64,000 bases of DNA from positions 175,808 to 239,807 of the forward strand of contig JAGKSB010000005.1 in assembly GCA_017942165.1 (NCBI GenBank). The letters run 5' to 3'. The notes beneath the pieces were generated by a model. It did not search any database, was not told the origin of the DNA, and saw only the letters and a program-made list of their open reading frames with translations. This stretch comes from Rhinopithecimicrobium faecis. Lineage in GTDB: Bacteria > Bacteroidota > Bacteroidia > Sphingobacteriales > Sphingobacteriaceae. Shown in pieces: positions 46,756-55,552 of this stretch. The translations under genes were made by a program, and so were the position numbers. The number at the start of each line of letters is the position of its first letter. Within the stretch, counting starts at the first letter, position 1.

Positions 46756-48792
46756 TTAACCCTTCGCACCCTTGGATTCCATAAGTTGTTCCAAGGAGAA
46801 CATCTCATCACGTAATTTCGCCGCTTGTAGGAAATCCATTTCCTTAGCGGCTTTTTCCATTTGCTTACGGACATTATCGATGGCTTTCTTCAAATCTTTT
46901 TCCGACATATACTGCATCACAGGATCTGCAGCAATGGCTTTACTCGGATCGGGCTCCACATAAATTTTCTGTTCTACACCGTTAAAATCAGCCATTGATG
47001 TTTGCTCCATAATTTCTTCACGAGATTTCCCTACAGTACGTGGAGTGATGCCATGCTCGGTATTATAGGCCATCTGCTTCTCACGGCGACGATTTGTCTC
47101 CTCAATAGTAACCTTCATGCTGTCGGTAATCTTATCGGCATACATGATTACGCGCCCGCGATCATTACGTGCGGCACGACCTATGGTTTGTATTAAGGAG
47201 CGCTCTGAGCGTAAAAAACCCTCTTTATCAGCATCTAAGATAGCGACTAAGGTTACCTCGGGCAGATCGAGTCCCTCACGCAGTAGATTGACCCCTACAA
47301 GCACATCAAATTCCCCTAAACGGAGTCCGCGTAAAATTTCTACACGCTCTAAAGTCTTAATTTCAGAATGGATATAGCGAACTTTAATCGACAGCCGCGT
47401 CATATATTTGGTAAGCTCCTCCGACATACGCTTGGTCAGTGTTGTTACCAGCACCCTTCCCCCTTCTTTGATTGCTTGATCCACCTGCTCCAATAGATCG
47501 TCCACTTGATTAATGGCAGGGCGCACTTCAATAATAGGGTCTAAGAGTCCTGTGGGGCGGATAACCTGCTCCACGACAACTCCCTCAGTCTGCTGCAACT
47601 CATAATCTCCAGGCGTTGCCGACACATAGATCGTTTGATTAGTGAGGGATTCAAATTCCGGAAAGTTTAACGGCCTATTGTCAAGCGCTGCAGGCAGGCG
47701 GAATCCATATTCTACAAGGGATATTTTTCGCGATCTATCGCCCCCATACATGGCACGGATTTGAGGAAGTGTGACATGGGATTCGTCAATCACTAAGAGG
47801 TAATCTTCGGGAAAATAGTCTAGCAAGCAGAAAGGGCGCATACCTGGAGTACGTCCATCGAAGAACCTGGAGTAATTTTCAATACCTGAGCAATAGCCGA
47901 GCTCACGCATCATTTCCAAATCGTAATTTACGCGTTCTTCCAAACGCTTAGCTTCCAACATACGTCCTTCCTCTTCCAGCTGTGTCTTGCGCACCATAAG
48001 CTCCTCTTGAATAGCGAAGATGGAGTTTGTAAACTTCTCCTTCGGAGTTACAAAGAGGGTCGCAGGAAAGAGGGCTAAATCTGCCATCTTCTTTATGGTC
48101 TTTGCAGAAATAGGGTCTATTTCCGAAAGCTCATCAATCTCATCCCCATAGAAGGTAACACGCAGAGCGGTATCCATATAGGCGGGGTAAATATCGACTG
48201 TATCTCCTTTTACCCGGAAGGTACCGCGCTTAAATTCTGTGGTGGTACGTGCATATAAAATCTCCACCAATTTATGTAGAAAAGCATTTCTGCTGATGGT
48301 CATGCCCACACCGAAGCGGAAGATAGAACGGGAGAAATCTTCGGGATTCCCCATACCATAGATACAGGAAACTGAAGATACGACGACCAGGTCACGACGG
48401 CCTGACATCAACGAGGAGGTGGTAGCCAAACGCAACTTTTCAATCTCCTCATTAATGGCTAGATCTTTCTCTATATAGGTGTTCGAAGAAGCTATAAAAG
48501 CTTCAGGCTGATAATAATCGTAATAAGAAACGAAGTAGTTGACAGAATTCTCAGGAAAAAATTGCTTAAATTCACCATACAGCTGCGCTGCTAAGGTCTT
48601 ATTATGGCTGAGGACTAACGTTGGCCGCTGCGTCTCTTGAATTAGATTGGCTACGGTAAATGTTTTCCCTGACCCTGTAACCCCTAAAAGCGTTTGATAG
48701 GTTTCCCCAGCATTCACCCCTGCGACCAATTCTTTGATGGCCTGAGGTTGATCTCCGGTAGGTATATAGTCAGCTGTCAGTTTAAACTTCAT
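46756..48792 (-). CDS. uvrB: Excinuclease ABC subunit B
   Basis: Damage-verification helicase of nucleotide excision repair. From the ATG at 48792 (MKFKLTADYIPTGDQPQAI) it has 678 residues. Walker A TLLGVTGSGKTFTVA, the DNA-threading beta-hairpin region FVSYYDYYQPEAFIASSNTYIEKD, helicase motifs LLVIDESH, YVSATPGDYEL and GVNLLREGLDLPEVTLVAILDADKEGFLRS, and the C-terminal UvrC-binding coiled coil (DLKKAIDNVRKQMEKAAKEMDFLQAAKLRDEM) are all there. It is single and carries its own -7 element. A four-codon longer start at 48804 is less likely. Confidence 0.97.
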   Translation of the reverse strand: MKFKLTADYIPTGDQPQAIKELVAGVNAGETYQTLLGVTGSGKTFTVANLIQETQRPTLVLSHNKTLAAQLYGEFKQFFPENSVNYFVSYYDYYQPEAFIASSNTYIEKDLAINEEIEKLRLATTSSLMSGRRDLVVVSSVSCIYGMGNPEDFSRSIFRFGVGMTISRNAFLHKLVEILYARTTTEFKRGTFRVKGDTVDIYPAYMDTALRVTFYGDEIDELSEIDPISAKTIKKMADLALFPATLFVTPKEKFTNSIFAIQEELMVRKTQLEEEGRMLEAKRLEERVNYDLEMMRELGYCSGIENYSRFFDGRTPGMRPFCLLDYFPEDYLLVIDESHVTLPQIRAMYGGDRSRKISLVEYGFRLPAALDNRPLNFPEFESLTNQTIYVSATPGDYELQQTEGVVVEQVIRPTGLLDPIIEVRPAINQVDDLLEQVDQAIKEGGRVLVTTLTKRMSEELTKYMTRLSIKVRYIHSEIKTLERVEILRGLRLGEFDVLVGVNLLREGLDLPEVTLVAILDADKEGFLRSERSLIQTIGRAARNDRGRVIMYADKITDSMKVTIEETNRRREKQMAYNTEHGITPRTVGKSREEIMEQTSMADFNGVEQKIYVEPDPSKAIAADPVMQYMSEKDLKKAIDNVRKQMEKAAKEMDFLQAAKLRDEMFSLEQLMESKGAKG

Positions 48793-48814
48793 GATAAAAT
48801 CCAATGGTGTAAAA

Positions 48815-48822
48815 CAAAAATA
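48815..48822 (-). promoter_or_regulatory. -7 element of uvrB
   Basis: On the minus strand TATTTTTG matches TAnnTTTG, 22 nt before the ATG at 48792. Confidence 0.45.
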
Positions 48823-48922
48823 CTGATTTATAATTATATAGTTAGCATTCTATTAAATCGGGCACACCTGAATGAAGCTCAATAATTCTTTGTAATTTTA
48901 TAGCCTAATAAAAACACAAGAC

Positions 48923-49582
48923 ATGATCACTGTTTTAACACAAAAAAATAGCGTTGCCAACCAATTTTTAGCACAGTTGCGTGACGCTGTTGTGCAGCAA
49001 GACCGCATGCGTTTTCGGCGAAATTTAGAAAGACTGGGGGAGATATTTGCGTATGAGATTTCTAAAACGTTAACGTATCAACCACAAGAGGTGGAAACCC
49101 CCTTGGGCATTGCCACCTGTCATACCTTAGTCGATCAACCGGTATTAGCTACGATCTTACGCGCGGGACTTCCTTTACACCAAGGCTTGCTCAATATATT
49201 CGATGAGGCGGGTACTTGTTTTATTGCTGCGGCACGTCACACCAAAAAATCGGGGGAATTTGAAATTCATAAATCCTATGTGAATACACCCAATTTAGAT
49301 GAAAAAGTGGTGATTATGGCTGACCCCATGTTAGCAACAGGGCAGTCTATTGTTATCTGCTGTAAAGACCTGCTCGTAGATTATAATGTTAAAGAATTGC
49401 ATATCGTGATTGCTATTGCTTCGGATGAAGGGGTGCAGTATGTGCGAAAGTATTTACCCGAAGCGCATCTCTGGATTGGTGAAATAGACAATGAGCTTAC
49501 GAGTAAATCTTATATCGTTCCCGGATTAGGAGATGCTGGAGATTTGGCTTTCGGAGGGAAAGATAAAGGGGAACATGCGTAA
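48923..49582 (+). CDS. upp: Uracil phosphoribosyltransferase
   Basis: Pyrimidine salvage enzyme making UMP from uracil and PRPP. The 219-residue protein has the Upp signatures: LERLGEIFAYEISKTL, VLATILRAGLPLHQGLLNIFD, the PRPP loop VVIMADPMLATGQS and the C-terminal SYIVPGLGDAGDLAFGG uracil-binding loop. Nothing unusual. The next gene (YkuK-like) starts 87 bp later. Confidence 0.96.
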   Translation: MITVLTQKNSVANQFLAQLRDAVVQQDRMRFRRNLERLGEIFAYEISKTLTYQPQEVETPLGIATCHTLVDQPVLATILRAGLPLHQGLLNIFDEAGTCFIAAARHTKKSGEFEIHKSYVNTPNLDEKVVIMADPMLATGQSIVICCKDLLVDYNVKELHIVIAIASDEGVQYVRKYLPEAHLWIGEIDNELTSKSYIVPGLGDAGDLAFGGKDKGEHA

Positions 49583-49669
49583 CTGAAAAATAACTTTACG
49601 GTAATAGTATAACAATAATGAATAACGATCTTCTAATAAATTTTATGAATAGTCTTAAAATCACGTATT

Positions 49670-50143
49670 ATGAGCTGGGTAAAATACAATGGAGAAAAAA
49701 TAAACTCCTCAATTGAAGAAGCAATTTCTGCTGTAATCCGCCAAGAGGCAGCACAGGGAAATAAGCTCAAGGTCTATATTGGTACTGACTCGCAAGTAAA
49801 GCGAAGGTCCATTGACTTTGCTACGGTCATCGTCTTTCTACGCGAACATAAAGGAGGCTTTATGTTTATTCATAAAGACCGCGTAGACTATTTAATGAGC
49901 ATTCGAGCACGCATGCTGCTAGAAGTTCAAAAATCTATAGAGATCGCTTATCATATATCTCCCCTCCTAGAGGAGCATCAGGTGGATTTAGAAATCCATG
50001 CCGATATTAATACTAACCCAAATTTCAAATCTAATACCGCACTCAATGAAGCTATGGGCTACATTTTGGGCATGGGCTTTATCTTTAAGGCAAAGCCCGA
50101 ATCCTTTGCAAGCACCAATTGCGCGAATAAACTCGTACAATAA
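49670..50143 (+). CDS. YkuK-like protein, RNase H-like fold (DUF458)
   Basis: A 157-residue protein of the DUF458/YkuK family, which adopts an RNase H-like fold. It shows LKVYIGTDSQVKRRSIDFATVIVFL near residue 40, where the acidic residues of the fold begin, YHISPLLEEHQVDLEIHADINTNPNFKSN, and a C-terminal AMGYILGMGFIFKAKPESFASTNCANK. Activity unknown; a nuclease role is only suggested by the fold. It is a single gene between upp and pnuC. Confidence 0.85.
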   Translation: MSWVKYNGEKINSSIEEAISAVIRQEAAQGNKLKVYIGTDSQVKRRSIDFATVIVFLREHKGGFMFIHKDRVDYLMSIRARMLLEVQKSIEIAYHISPLLEEHQVDLEIHADINTNPNFKSNTALNEAMGYILGMGFIFKAKPESFASTNCANKLVQ

Positions 50144-50176
50144 GGATATAAAAATAGGTTTTGCACACTGATTACT

Positions 50177-50184
50177 TACCTTTG
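50177..50184 (+). promoter_or_regulatory. -7 element of the pnuC-nadR kinase operon
   Basis: TACCTTTG matches TAnnTTTG, 31 nt before the pnuC ATG at 50216. No riboswitch-like structure is visible between them. Confidence 0.5.
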
Positions 50185-50215
50185 TGTAGGCATCAATGTC
50201 AAGACCTATTTTTTT

Positions 50216-50809
50216 ATGTTAACACAGCTTCTTCAAATCTCCGCCTTGGAATGGTTTGCAACCATCACAGGTTTTCTATGTGTTTACTTAGCGGCCAAAC
50301 AAAACAGCTGGAATTGGCCCCTATCCATCCTAAGTGTCTCCAGTTATATCATTATTTTTTATGACATAAAACTCTATGGGGATATGGTATTACAACTCTA
50401 TTTCCTGGGCACAGCGGCGTATGGCTGGTACTATTGGCAGCAGCACCCTAAAGATGATCAGAATGCTATCAGCAGTTTAAGCCGTAAACAGTGGATCTTA
50501 GCACTTGCAAGCATCCTGATTGCAACCTTGTTAATTGGAAGTTTTTTAGCCCATTTCACAGATTCTGATGTTCCCTATATTGATGGTTTTTGCACCTCCT
50601 GTAGTTTTATCGCCCAATTTCTAATGACCCGAAAGATTATTGAAAATTGGCTGATTTGGGTCTTTGTAGATCTTTGCTATATCCCACTTTACGTACACAA
50701 AGAGCTCTATTTAACAGCATTTCTATATCTCGCTTTTACGATTATTGCGTGGAAAGGCTATATTGACTGGCGGAAGAGCTACCGCAAGCGTGCTGCTATA
50801 AATTTATAA
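50216..50809 (+). CDS. pnuC: Nicotinamide riboside transporter PnuC
   Basis: A 197-residue inner-membrane transporter for nicotinamide riboside. Seven hydrophobic segments are present with the family signatures LSVSSYIIIFYDIKLYGDMVLQLYFLGTAAYGWYYW (helices 2-3) and ENWLIWVFVDLCYIPLYVHKELYLTAFLYLAF near the C terminus. The kinase gene that phosphorylates the imported riboside is next to it (75-bp gap), which strongly supports the NAD-precursor assignment over a thiamine or riboflavin PnuC relative. Confidence 0.93.
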   Translation: MLTQLLQISALEWFATITGFLCVYLAAKQNSWNWPLSILSVSSYIIIFYDIKLYGDMVLQLYFLGTAAYGWYYWQQHPKDDQNAISSLSRKQWILALASILIATLLIGSFLAHFTDSDVPYIDGFCTSCSFIAQFLMTRKIIENWLIWVFVDLCYIPLYVHKELYLTAFLYLAFTIIAWKGYIDWRKSYRKRAAINL

Positions 50810-50883
50810 TTTTAGAAATAAACTGTACCTTCGAAGGAAGGCTATCGAAAATGTATGCCCAGCATCCCCAGGAATATCATGAT

Positions 50884-51411
50884 ATGAAGTTACTAAAAAT
50901 CGCTATTGTAGGCCCCGAATCTACGGGCAAATCCACCATTGCACAGCAACTAGCACAGCATTTCAATACTGTTTGCGTGCCTGAATATGCGCGTGAATAC
51001 TGCAAAAACCTCGGGAACACCTATACCCTTCAAGATGAGTTAAATATGTTCTATGGGCAAAAGGCCTTGGAAAATACTTTACTCCCACTCGCTCGTCCCC
51101 CTTATATCTTTTGTGATACAACAATCCTTACTGTAAAAATTTGGTGCGACCATCTCTTTGGGGACACTCCGCAGGAGGTGAAGGATGCGATCCAAGAAAA
51201 TGCCTATGACTTGTATCTGTTAATGGATATAAATTTACCTTGGGAAGATGATCCATTGAGAGATTTCCCTGAACAACGCGCTCATTTTATGAAAATCTGG
51301 AAAACAGAACTTCAATCCTTGAACGCGCCGTTTCAGGTAATCTCGGGCTTAGGGGATAATCGCTTCCAAGCGGCACTAACTGCGCTAGCTACCGCATTTG
51401 GAAACTTTTAA
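50884..51411 (+). CDS. nadR: NadR-type ribosylnicotinamide kinase
   Basis: A 175-residue P-loop kinase starting at the ATG at 50884 (MKLLKIAIVGPESTGKSTIA), with the conserved VCVPEYAREY, FYGQKALENTLLP, ICDTTILTVKIWCDHLFG and LLMDINLPWEDDPLRDFPEQR. It matches the kinase domain of NadR and lacks both the N-terminal helix-turn-helix and the adenylyltransferase domain, so it should only convert nicotinamide riboside to NMN. It lies right after pnuC in the same operon. An ATG at 50851 in the same frame would add 11 unlikely residues. Confidence 0.9.
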   Translation: MKLLKIAIVGPESTGKSTIAQQLAQHFNTVCVPEYAREYCKNLGNTYTLQDELNMFYGQKALENTLLPLARPPYIFCDTTILTVKIWCDHLFGDTPQEVKDAIQENAYDLYLLMDINLPWEDDPLRDFPEQRAHFMKIWKTELQSLNAPFQVISGLGDNRFQAALTALATAFGNF

Positions 51412-51415
51412 AAAA

Positions 51416-52300
51416 TTACAGTGGATAGACTTGTCTTAATGCGACAATATCGAAATATGAAAAAGGACGATCAGTAGTACTCGAACAAGCTAACATCCAT
51501 GAATTTTGCTCAGGGCCCTTAGGCGTACCTGGGATATGTTCAGCCCCAATTATATCTGGACCTTCATTTAAGTCCTTTGTCTCCCTTGGACAACTAAATT
51601 TTCTATTCATAAAGTCTGTATGTCTAAAGCCAATACAATGACCTATTTCATGTAGAATAGTGCTCACAAAATCTTTACGTGTTGCCTGATCATGGTAATA
51701 ATCCGTATTCACCAAAATTTCGTGATATGGATTATTATTAAATGGAAAGCCTGCGGACATTAGAAATTTTACATTTCTAGTATTCCGTAGAGCGATGTCT
51801 GCCTCATTGGGGTTAAAGACTTGTTTAAACTCCAAGTTAATTTTTAACGCATTGAAGCGTTCTGCAGCTTCACCCAAAGCGCTATTAATTTTTTGTCCTA
51901 AGATTGGAGCAGCGTACAAATTAATCACTCTAGGTTGGTTTCCACTCGGAACCTGAACAATCTCGCGTGTCCGGTAATGGTTGATATTCCGCTTACCGTC
52001 CTCGTTGCTTTTAGCCCCATTATTAGTCCCAGCATTAAGCTTGGTCACTGTTGGGATGATTGTAATTTGTTGATCATCTTTATGCTGCATTAAACGAGCA
52101 ATATCCGCTGGACGTAGAAAAATATCATATTCAACAATATAACCATCTTCAAAGGGATGAAAACCTTCTTCGGTATTAAAACCTAATTGTTGTAAATCCT
52201 TCACAATTGCCGAGGAGCTCTCCACGGTATGCGTCTTTTCTTGGTCTTTTTGACAGCTAAACAAAAAAAATGGTATAGCTAGGTATACAAACTTTCTCAT
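51416..52300 (-). CDS. M57-type metalloprotease lipoprotein
   Basis: A 294-residue lipoprotein (lipobox LFSC, Cys16) with a zincin active site HEIGHCIGFRHTD: HExxH plus a downstream His, the zinc ligands. The region around it (FVSTILHEIGH ... EGPDIIGAEHIPGTPKGPEQNSWML) fits the M57 dual-action HEIGH metallopeptidase family seen in Bacteroidota. The middle part contains ADIARLMQHKDDQQITIIP of unknown role. It should act outside the inner membrane. It converges with the nadR kinase gene (4-bp gap) and lies downstream of ahcY in the same orientation, separated by a terminator. Confidence 0.87.
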   Translation of the reverse strand: MRKFVYLAIPFFLFSCQKDQEKTHTVESSSAIVKDLQQLGFNTEEGFHPFEDGYIVEYDIFLRPADIARLMQHKDDQQITIIPTVTKLNAGTNNGAKSNEDGKRNINHYRTREIVQVPSGNQPRVINLYAAPILGQKINSALGEAAERFNALKINLEFKQVFNPNEADIALRNTRNVKFLMSAGFPFNNNPYHEILVNTDYYHDQATRKDFVSTILHEIGHCIGFRHTDFMNRKFSCPRETKDLNEGPDIIGAEHIPGTPKGPEQNSWMLACSSTTDRPFSYFDIVALRQVYPL

Positions 52301-52380
52301 GATTACATAATTTTTAAGTATGAAAATATATTCAATATCGTAAAGCTATCTATTTTCTTTAAAAGAAATTGTCATAACAT

Positions 52381-52409
52381 AAAAAAGCAGTAATATAATT
52401 ACTGCTTTG
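52381..52409 (-). terminator. Terminator of ahcY
   Basis: Stem AAAGCAGTAAT/ATTACTGCTTT with short centre and, on the minus strand, a T run. Lies ~25 bp after the ahcY stop. Confidence 0.8.
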
Positions 52410-52431
52410 TAGCTATATAGCTAATAATGAG

Positions 52432-53743
52432 TTAGTAACGATAGCTCTCCGCCTTATATGGACCCGCTGGGGAAACACCTATATAAGCAGCTTGCTCCGC
52501 TGAAAGTACATCTAGCTCCACATTTACCTTCGCTAAATGTAATCTCGCGACCTTCTCATCTAAGATTTTAGGTAAGGTGTAAACTTTCTTACCATAAGAA
52601 GCGGAATTCTTCCAGAGTTCTAGTTGTGCTAAAGTTTGATTTGTAAAAGAAGCTGACATCACAAAAGAAGGGTGACCTGTAGCACATCCTAAATTCACTA
52701 AACGCCCTTCAGCGAGTAGAATAATATCTTTTCCATCGATGGTATATTTATCTACTTGAGGCTTAATTTCTATTTTCGTCTTGCCGTAGTTGTCATTCAA
52801 CCAGGCTACATCAATTTCAATATCAAAGTGACCGATATTACAAACTACAGCCTTATCTTTCATTTTCTTGAAATGTTCAGGGCGCACAATACCTTTATTT
52901 CCCGTGGCAGTGACAATAATATCCGCATCGGCCACAGCATTTTCTAGTTTACGCACCTCATATCCCTCCATAGCAGCCTGCAGCGCACAGATAGGATCTA
53001 TTTCAGTAACGATAACACGCACACCGGCATTTCTCAAGGATTCCGCAGAGCCCTTCCCTACATCCCCATAGCCACATACGACAGCAACCTTACCCGCGAG
53101 CATTAAATCTGTTGCACGGCGAATGGCATCAACTAAAGATTCACGACAGCCGTATTTATTATCAAATTTCGACTTCGTGACTGAATCGTTCACATTGATA
53201 GCAGGAATATATAGTGTTCCCTTCTCCATGCGCTCATATAAGCGATGCACACCTGTAGTAGTCCGATAAGCCTTTAATGCCAGCTATTAACTTAGGATAG
53301 CGGTCAAACACCATGTTCGTCAAGTCTCCACCATCATCCAAAATCATATTTAAAGGCTTACGCTCTTTTCCAAAATAAAGCGTTTGCTCGATACACCAAT
53401 CAAAAGACTCAGCATCCATGCCCTTCCAAGCATACACTTGAATTCCCTTGGCAGCGATTGCTGCAGCAGCATGATCTTGCGTGGAAAATATATTACAGGA
53501 AGACCAGGTAACATCTGCACCTAGTTCGATTAAGGTCTCAATTAATACGGCTGTTTGAATGGTCATATGAAGACATCCAGCAATGCGCGCACCTTTTAAC
53601 GGTTTTGCAGCACCAAAATCTTTACGCAAACTCATTAAGCCTGGCATCTCCGCTTCGGCTAATTCAATTTCTTTGCGTCCCCATTCTGCTAGGCTAATAT
53701 CTTTGACTTTATAAGGAATAAAATTTTGTTCTACGGATGACAT
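52432..53743 (-). pseudogene. ahcY: Adenosylhomocysteinase, interrupted by a 5-nt deletion
   Basis: S-adenosylhomocysteine hydrolase of the methyl cycle, but split between two frames. Frame one (53743-53234) encodes the first 164 normal residues up to IKGLS, then DYYRCASLI and stop. Frame two (open from GTG at 53250) continues with [23 protein letters not shown] to the normal C terminus KAESYRY. At 53262/53263 the conserved LSEETTTGV motif reads LS then TTTGV when shifted, so 5 nt covering the Glu-Glu pair are missing. Adding 5 nt gives an intact 438-residue protein, the normal length. NAD-binding [11 protein letters not shown] and substrate motifs are otherwise intact. Possible causes are a true mutation or a sequence error. 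The promoter upstream is intact. Confidence 0.88.
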
Positions 53744-53791
53744 AATGAGTTGGGTTTAATAATATTAGTTTGGTTTAGTAATTTCTTATAT

Positions 53792-53821
53792 CAAAAATAC
53801 CGATTCACCCTTTGAAATCAA
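53792..53821 (-). promoter_or_regulatory. Promoter of ahcY
   Basis: On the minus strand TTG (53821-53819), a 19-bp spacer and TATTTTTG (53799-53792) give a good promoter, 48 nt before the ATG at 53743. Confidence 0.65.
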
Positions 53822-53873
53822 AGCGATAAAAAAAAAGGGTTTTAAAAACTGACATTCTTTTGAAACTAACATC

Positions 53874-53904
53874 TTGACTTAAGGCTATACAAGCCTTATA
53901 TTTG
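53874..53904 (+). promoter_or_regulatory. Promoter of the bacilliredoxin gene
   Basis: TTG at 53874-53876, a 20-bp spacer and TATATTTG at 53897-53904, the best match to consensus in the window. The ATG follows 24 nt later. Confidence 0.75.
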
Positions 53905-53928
53905 CAGTAAACATTAAGAAAAGAAATT

Positions 53929-54339
53929 ATGTATCCAGAATATTTAGTAGAACCTATGCGTAAAGAACTTACGGATGTAGGTTACCAAGAATTAAAATCA
54001 GCGGCTGATGTTGACGCAGCGATTGCTTCCGAAGGAACTGTATTCGTTGTTGTAAACTCGGTATGTGGTTGTGCCGCAGCAAATGCACGCCCAGCAGCAA
54101 AAGCAGCTATTAAAAATGAAAAACACCCCGCTAAATTAGTAACTGTATTTGCAGGTATGGAAAAAGACGCGGTAGACAAAGCGCGTCAGTATATGTTACC
54201 TTACCCACCATCTTCTCCAGCAATGGCTTTATTTAAAGATGGTAAATTAGTACATATCATTGAAAGACATATGATTGAAGGACGCTCTGCACAGATGATT
54301 GCTGACAATTTGGTCGCAGCATTTGATGAGTACTGCTAG
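53929..54339 (+). CDS. BrxA/BrxB (YphP/YqiW) family bacilliredoxin
   Basis: A 136-residue thioredoxin-fold protein with the active-site CGC (Cys46-Gly-Cys48) in NSVCGCAAANARPA, the family signature in place of CxxC. KLVTVFAGMEKDAVDKARQYM and PYPPSSPAMALFKDGKLVHIIERHMIEGRSAQMIADNL complete the family pattern. It may de-bacillithiolate or carry disulfides in the cytoplasm; low-molecular-weight thiol use in this organism is unknown. It is transcribed divergently from ahcY behind a strong promoter, and a terminator follows. Confidence 0.91.
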   Translation: MYPEYLVEPMRKELTDVGYQELKSAADVDAAIASEGTVFVVVNSVCGCAAANARPAAKAAIKNEKHPAKLVTVFAGMEKDAVDKARQYMLPYPPSSPAMALFKDGKLVHIIERHMIEGRSAQMIADNLVAAFDEYC

Positions 54340-54361
54340 TCATGTATTTTGATTTTTGAAA

Positions 54362-54402
54362 AGAAAAGGCTGCTTTATAATTAAAGTAGCCTTTTCATTT
54401 TT
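54362..54402 (+). terminator. Terminator after the bacilliredoxin gene
   Basis: Stem GAAAAGGCTGCTTTA.../TTAAAGTAGCCTTTTC with a small loop, ending in a T-rich run. Confidence 0.78.
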
Positions 54403-54437
54403 CAGGAATTAAAACCCCATAGACCAACAATAAACCA

Positions 54438-54474
54438 TAAAAAAAGCCCTTATACATTGTAAAAGGGCTTCTAA
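54438..54474 (-). terminator. Terminator after lipA
   Basis: On the minus strand AAGCCCTTTTAC...ATAAGGGCTT followed by a seven-T run, 17 nt after the lipA stop. Confidence 0.8.
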
Positions 54475-54490
54475 AAATAGATATAAGATA

Positions 54491-55372
54491 TTATTGCATA
54501 TCAAAAAGGTGCTTCTCAGCGTGGTAGGAAGAGCGCACCAAAGGGCCAGACTCAACATACTTAAAGCCCATTTTCAAACCAATCTCTTTATATTTTTCAA
54601 ACTGCGCAGGAGTGATCCACTCAACCACAGGGTGATGCGCCTTAGAAGGCTGTAAATACTGACCTATAGTTAGGATATGAACGCCCACATTAAAAAGATC
54701 TTGCATTGCTTCAACAACATCCTCTTCCGTCTCACCAAAACCGAGCATAATACCCGATTTCGTACGCAAGCCAGCTTCTGAAATACGACGTAAGCATTCC
54801 AAGGAACGGTCATACTTCGCTTGAATACGTACCTCACGTGTTAAACGTCTGACAGTTTCTAAATTATGAGATACCACCTCGGGGCGTACCGCAATGACAC
54901 GCTCCAGGTTCTCCCATTGACCTTTGAAGTCAGGGATTAACGTTTCCAGCGTCGTTTCTGGAGATTCCCGACGAATCGCATTGATTGTTTCTGCCCAGAT
55001 AGTAGATCCACCATCTTTTAAATCATCGCGATCCACGGAAGTAATGACACAGTGTTTAACCTGCATTAACTTCACGGACTCAGCAACGCGATTAGGCTCA
55101 TCCATTTCTACCGCTAAAGGACGCCCTGTAGCTACTGCACAAAAAGAACAAGACCGTGTACAAATATTTCCAAGGATCATAAAGGTGGCCGTTCCTGCCC
55201 CCCAACACTCACCCATATTTGGACAATTACCACTTTCACAAATCGTATGTAATTTATGCTCATCTACTAAGCTACGGACATGTCTATATTCTTTACCTAC
55301 AGGTAACTTCACGCGTAACCAATCTGGTTTACGTTGCACTTGATTAGCTGGAATAACTGGAAGTTCAATCAT
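54491..55372 (-). CDS. lipA: Lipoyl synthase
   Basis: Radical-SAM enzyme inserting sulfur into octanoyl groups of lipoate-dependent enzymes. Both iron-sulfur clusters are seen: the auxiliary-cluster cysteines [12 protein letters not shown] (around 44-55) and the radical-[13 protein letters not shown] (around 70-80). GSGIxxS-type late signature corresponds to [10 protein letters not shown] near the C terminus, whose RSSYHA arm is diagnostic. Length 293 is standard. The -7 element lies 4 nt upstream of the start codon, suggesting a leaderless transcript. Confidence 0.97.
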   Translation of the reverse strand: MIELPVIPANQVQRKPDWLRVKLPVGKEYRHVRSLVDEHKLHTICESGNCPNMGECWGAGTATFMILGNICTRSCSFCAVATGRPLAVEMDEPNRVAESVKLMQVKHCVITSVDRDDLKDGGSTIWAETINAIRRESPETTLETLIPDFKGQWENLERVIAVRPEVVSHNLETVRRLTREVRIQAKYDRSLECLRRISEAGLRTKSGIMLGFGETEEDVVEAMQDLFNVGVHILTIGQYLQPSKAHHPVVEWITPAQFEKYKEIGLKMGFKYVESGPLVRSSYHAEKHLFDMQ

Positions 55373-55376
55373 AGCA

Positions 55377-55384
55377 CAAAGTTA
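55377..55384 (-). promoter_or_regulatory. -7 element of lipA, adjoining the start codon
   Basis: On the minus strand TAACTTTG ends 4 nt before the ATG at 55372. A -33 TTG is not obvious. Confidence 0.5.
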
Positions 55385-55552
55385 AGTATTAAAAAAGAAT
55401 ATCTAGGTGTAGGGCTGCATTAATTCATGGAAAATAGCACATGAAAAAGTAATTTTTTTGGCAATTTTGAATAAGAATAATTTTTTCAAAAAAAATATAT
55501 AGATATTTGAAACGTCCTATTTAGCCCAAAGAAATTAATTTATTTTTAAACC

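Noticed and set aside
52432..53250. Separate gene encoding the C-terminal part of adenosylhomocysteinase
   Set aside because: The GTG at 53250 is an internal Val codon of the normal protein; the fragment lacks the N-terminal substrate domain and is better explained as the second half of a frameshifted gene.
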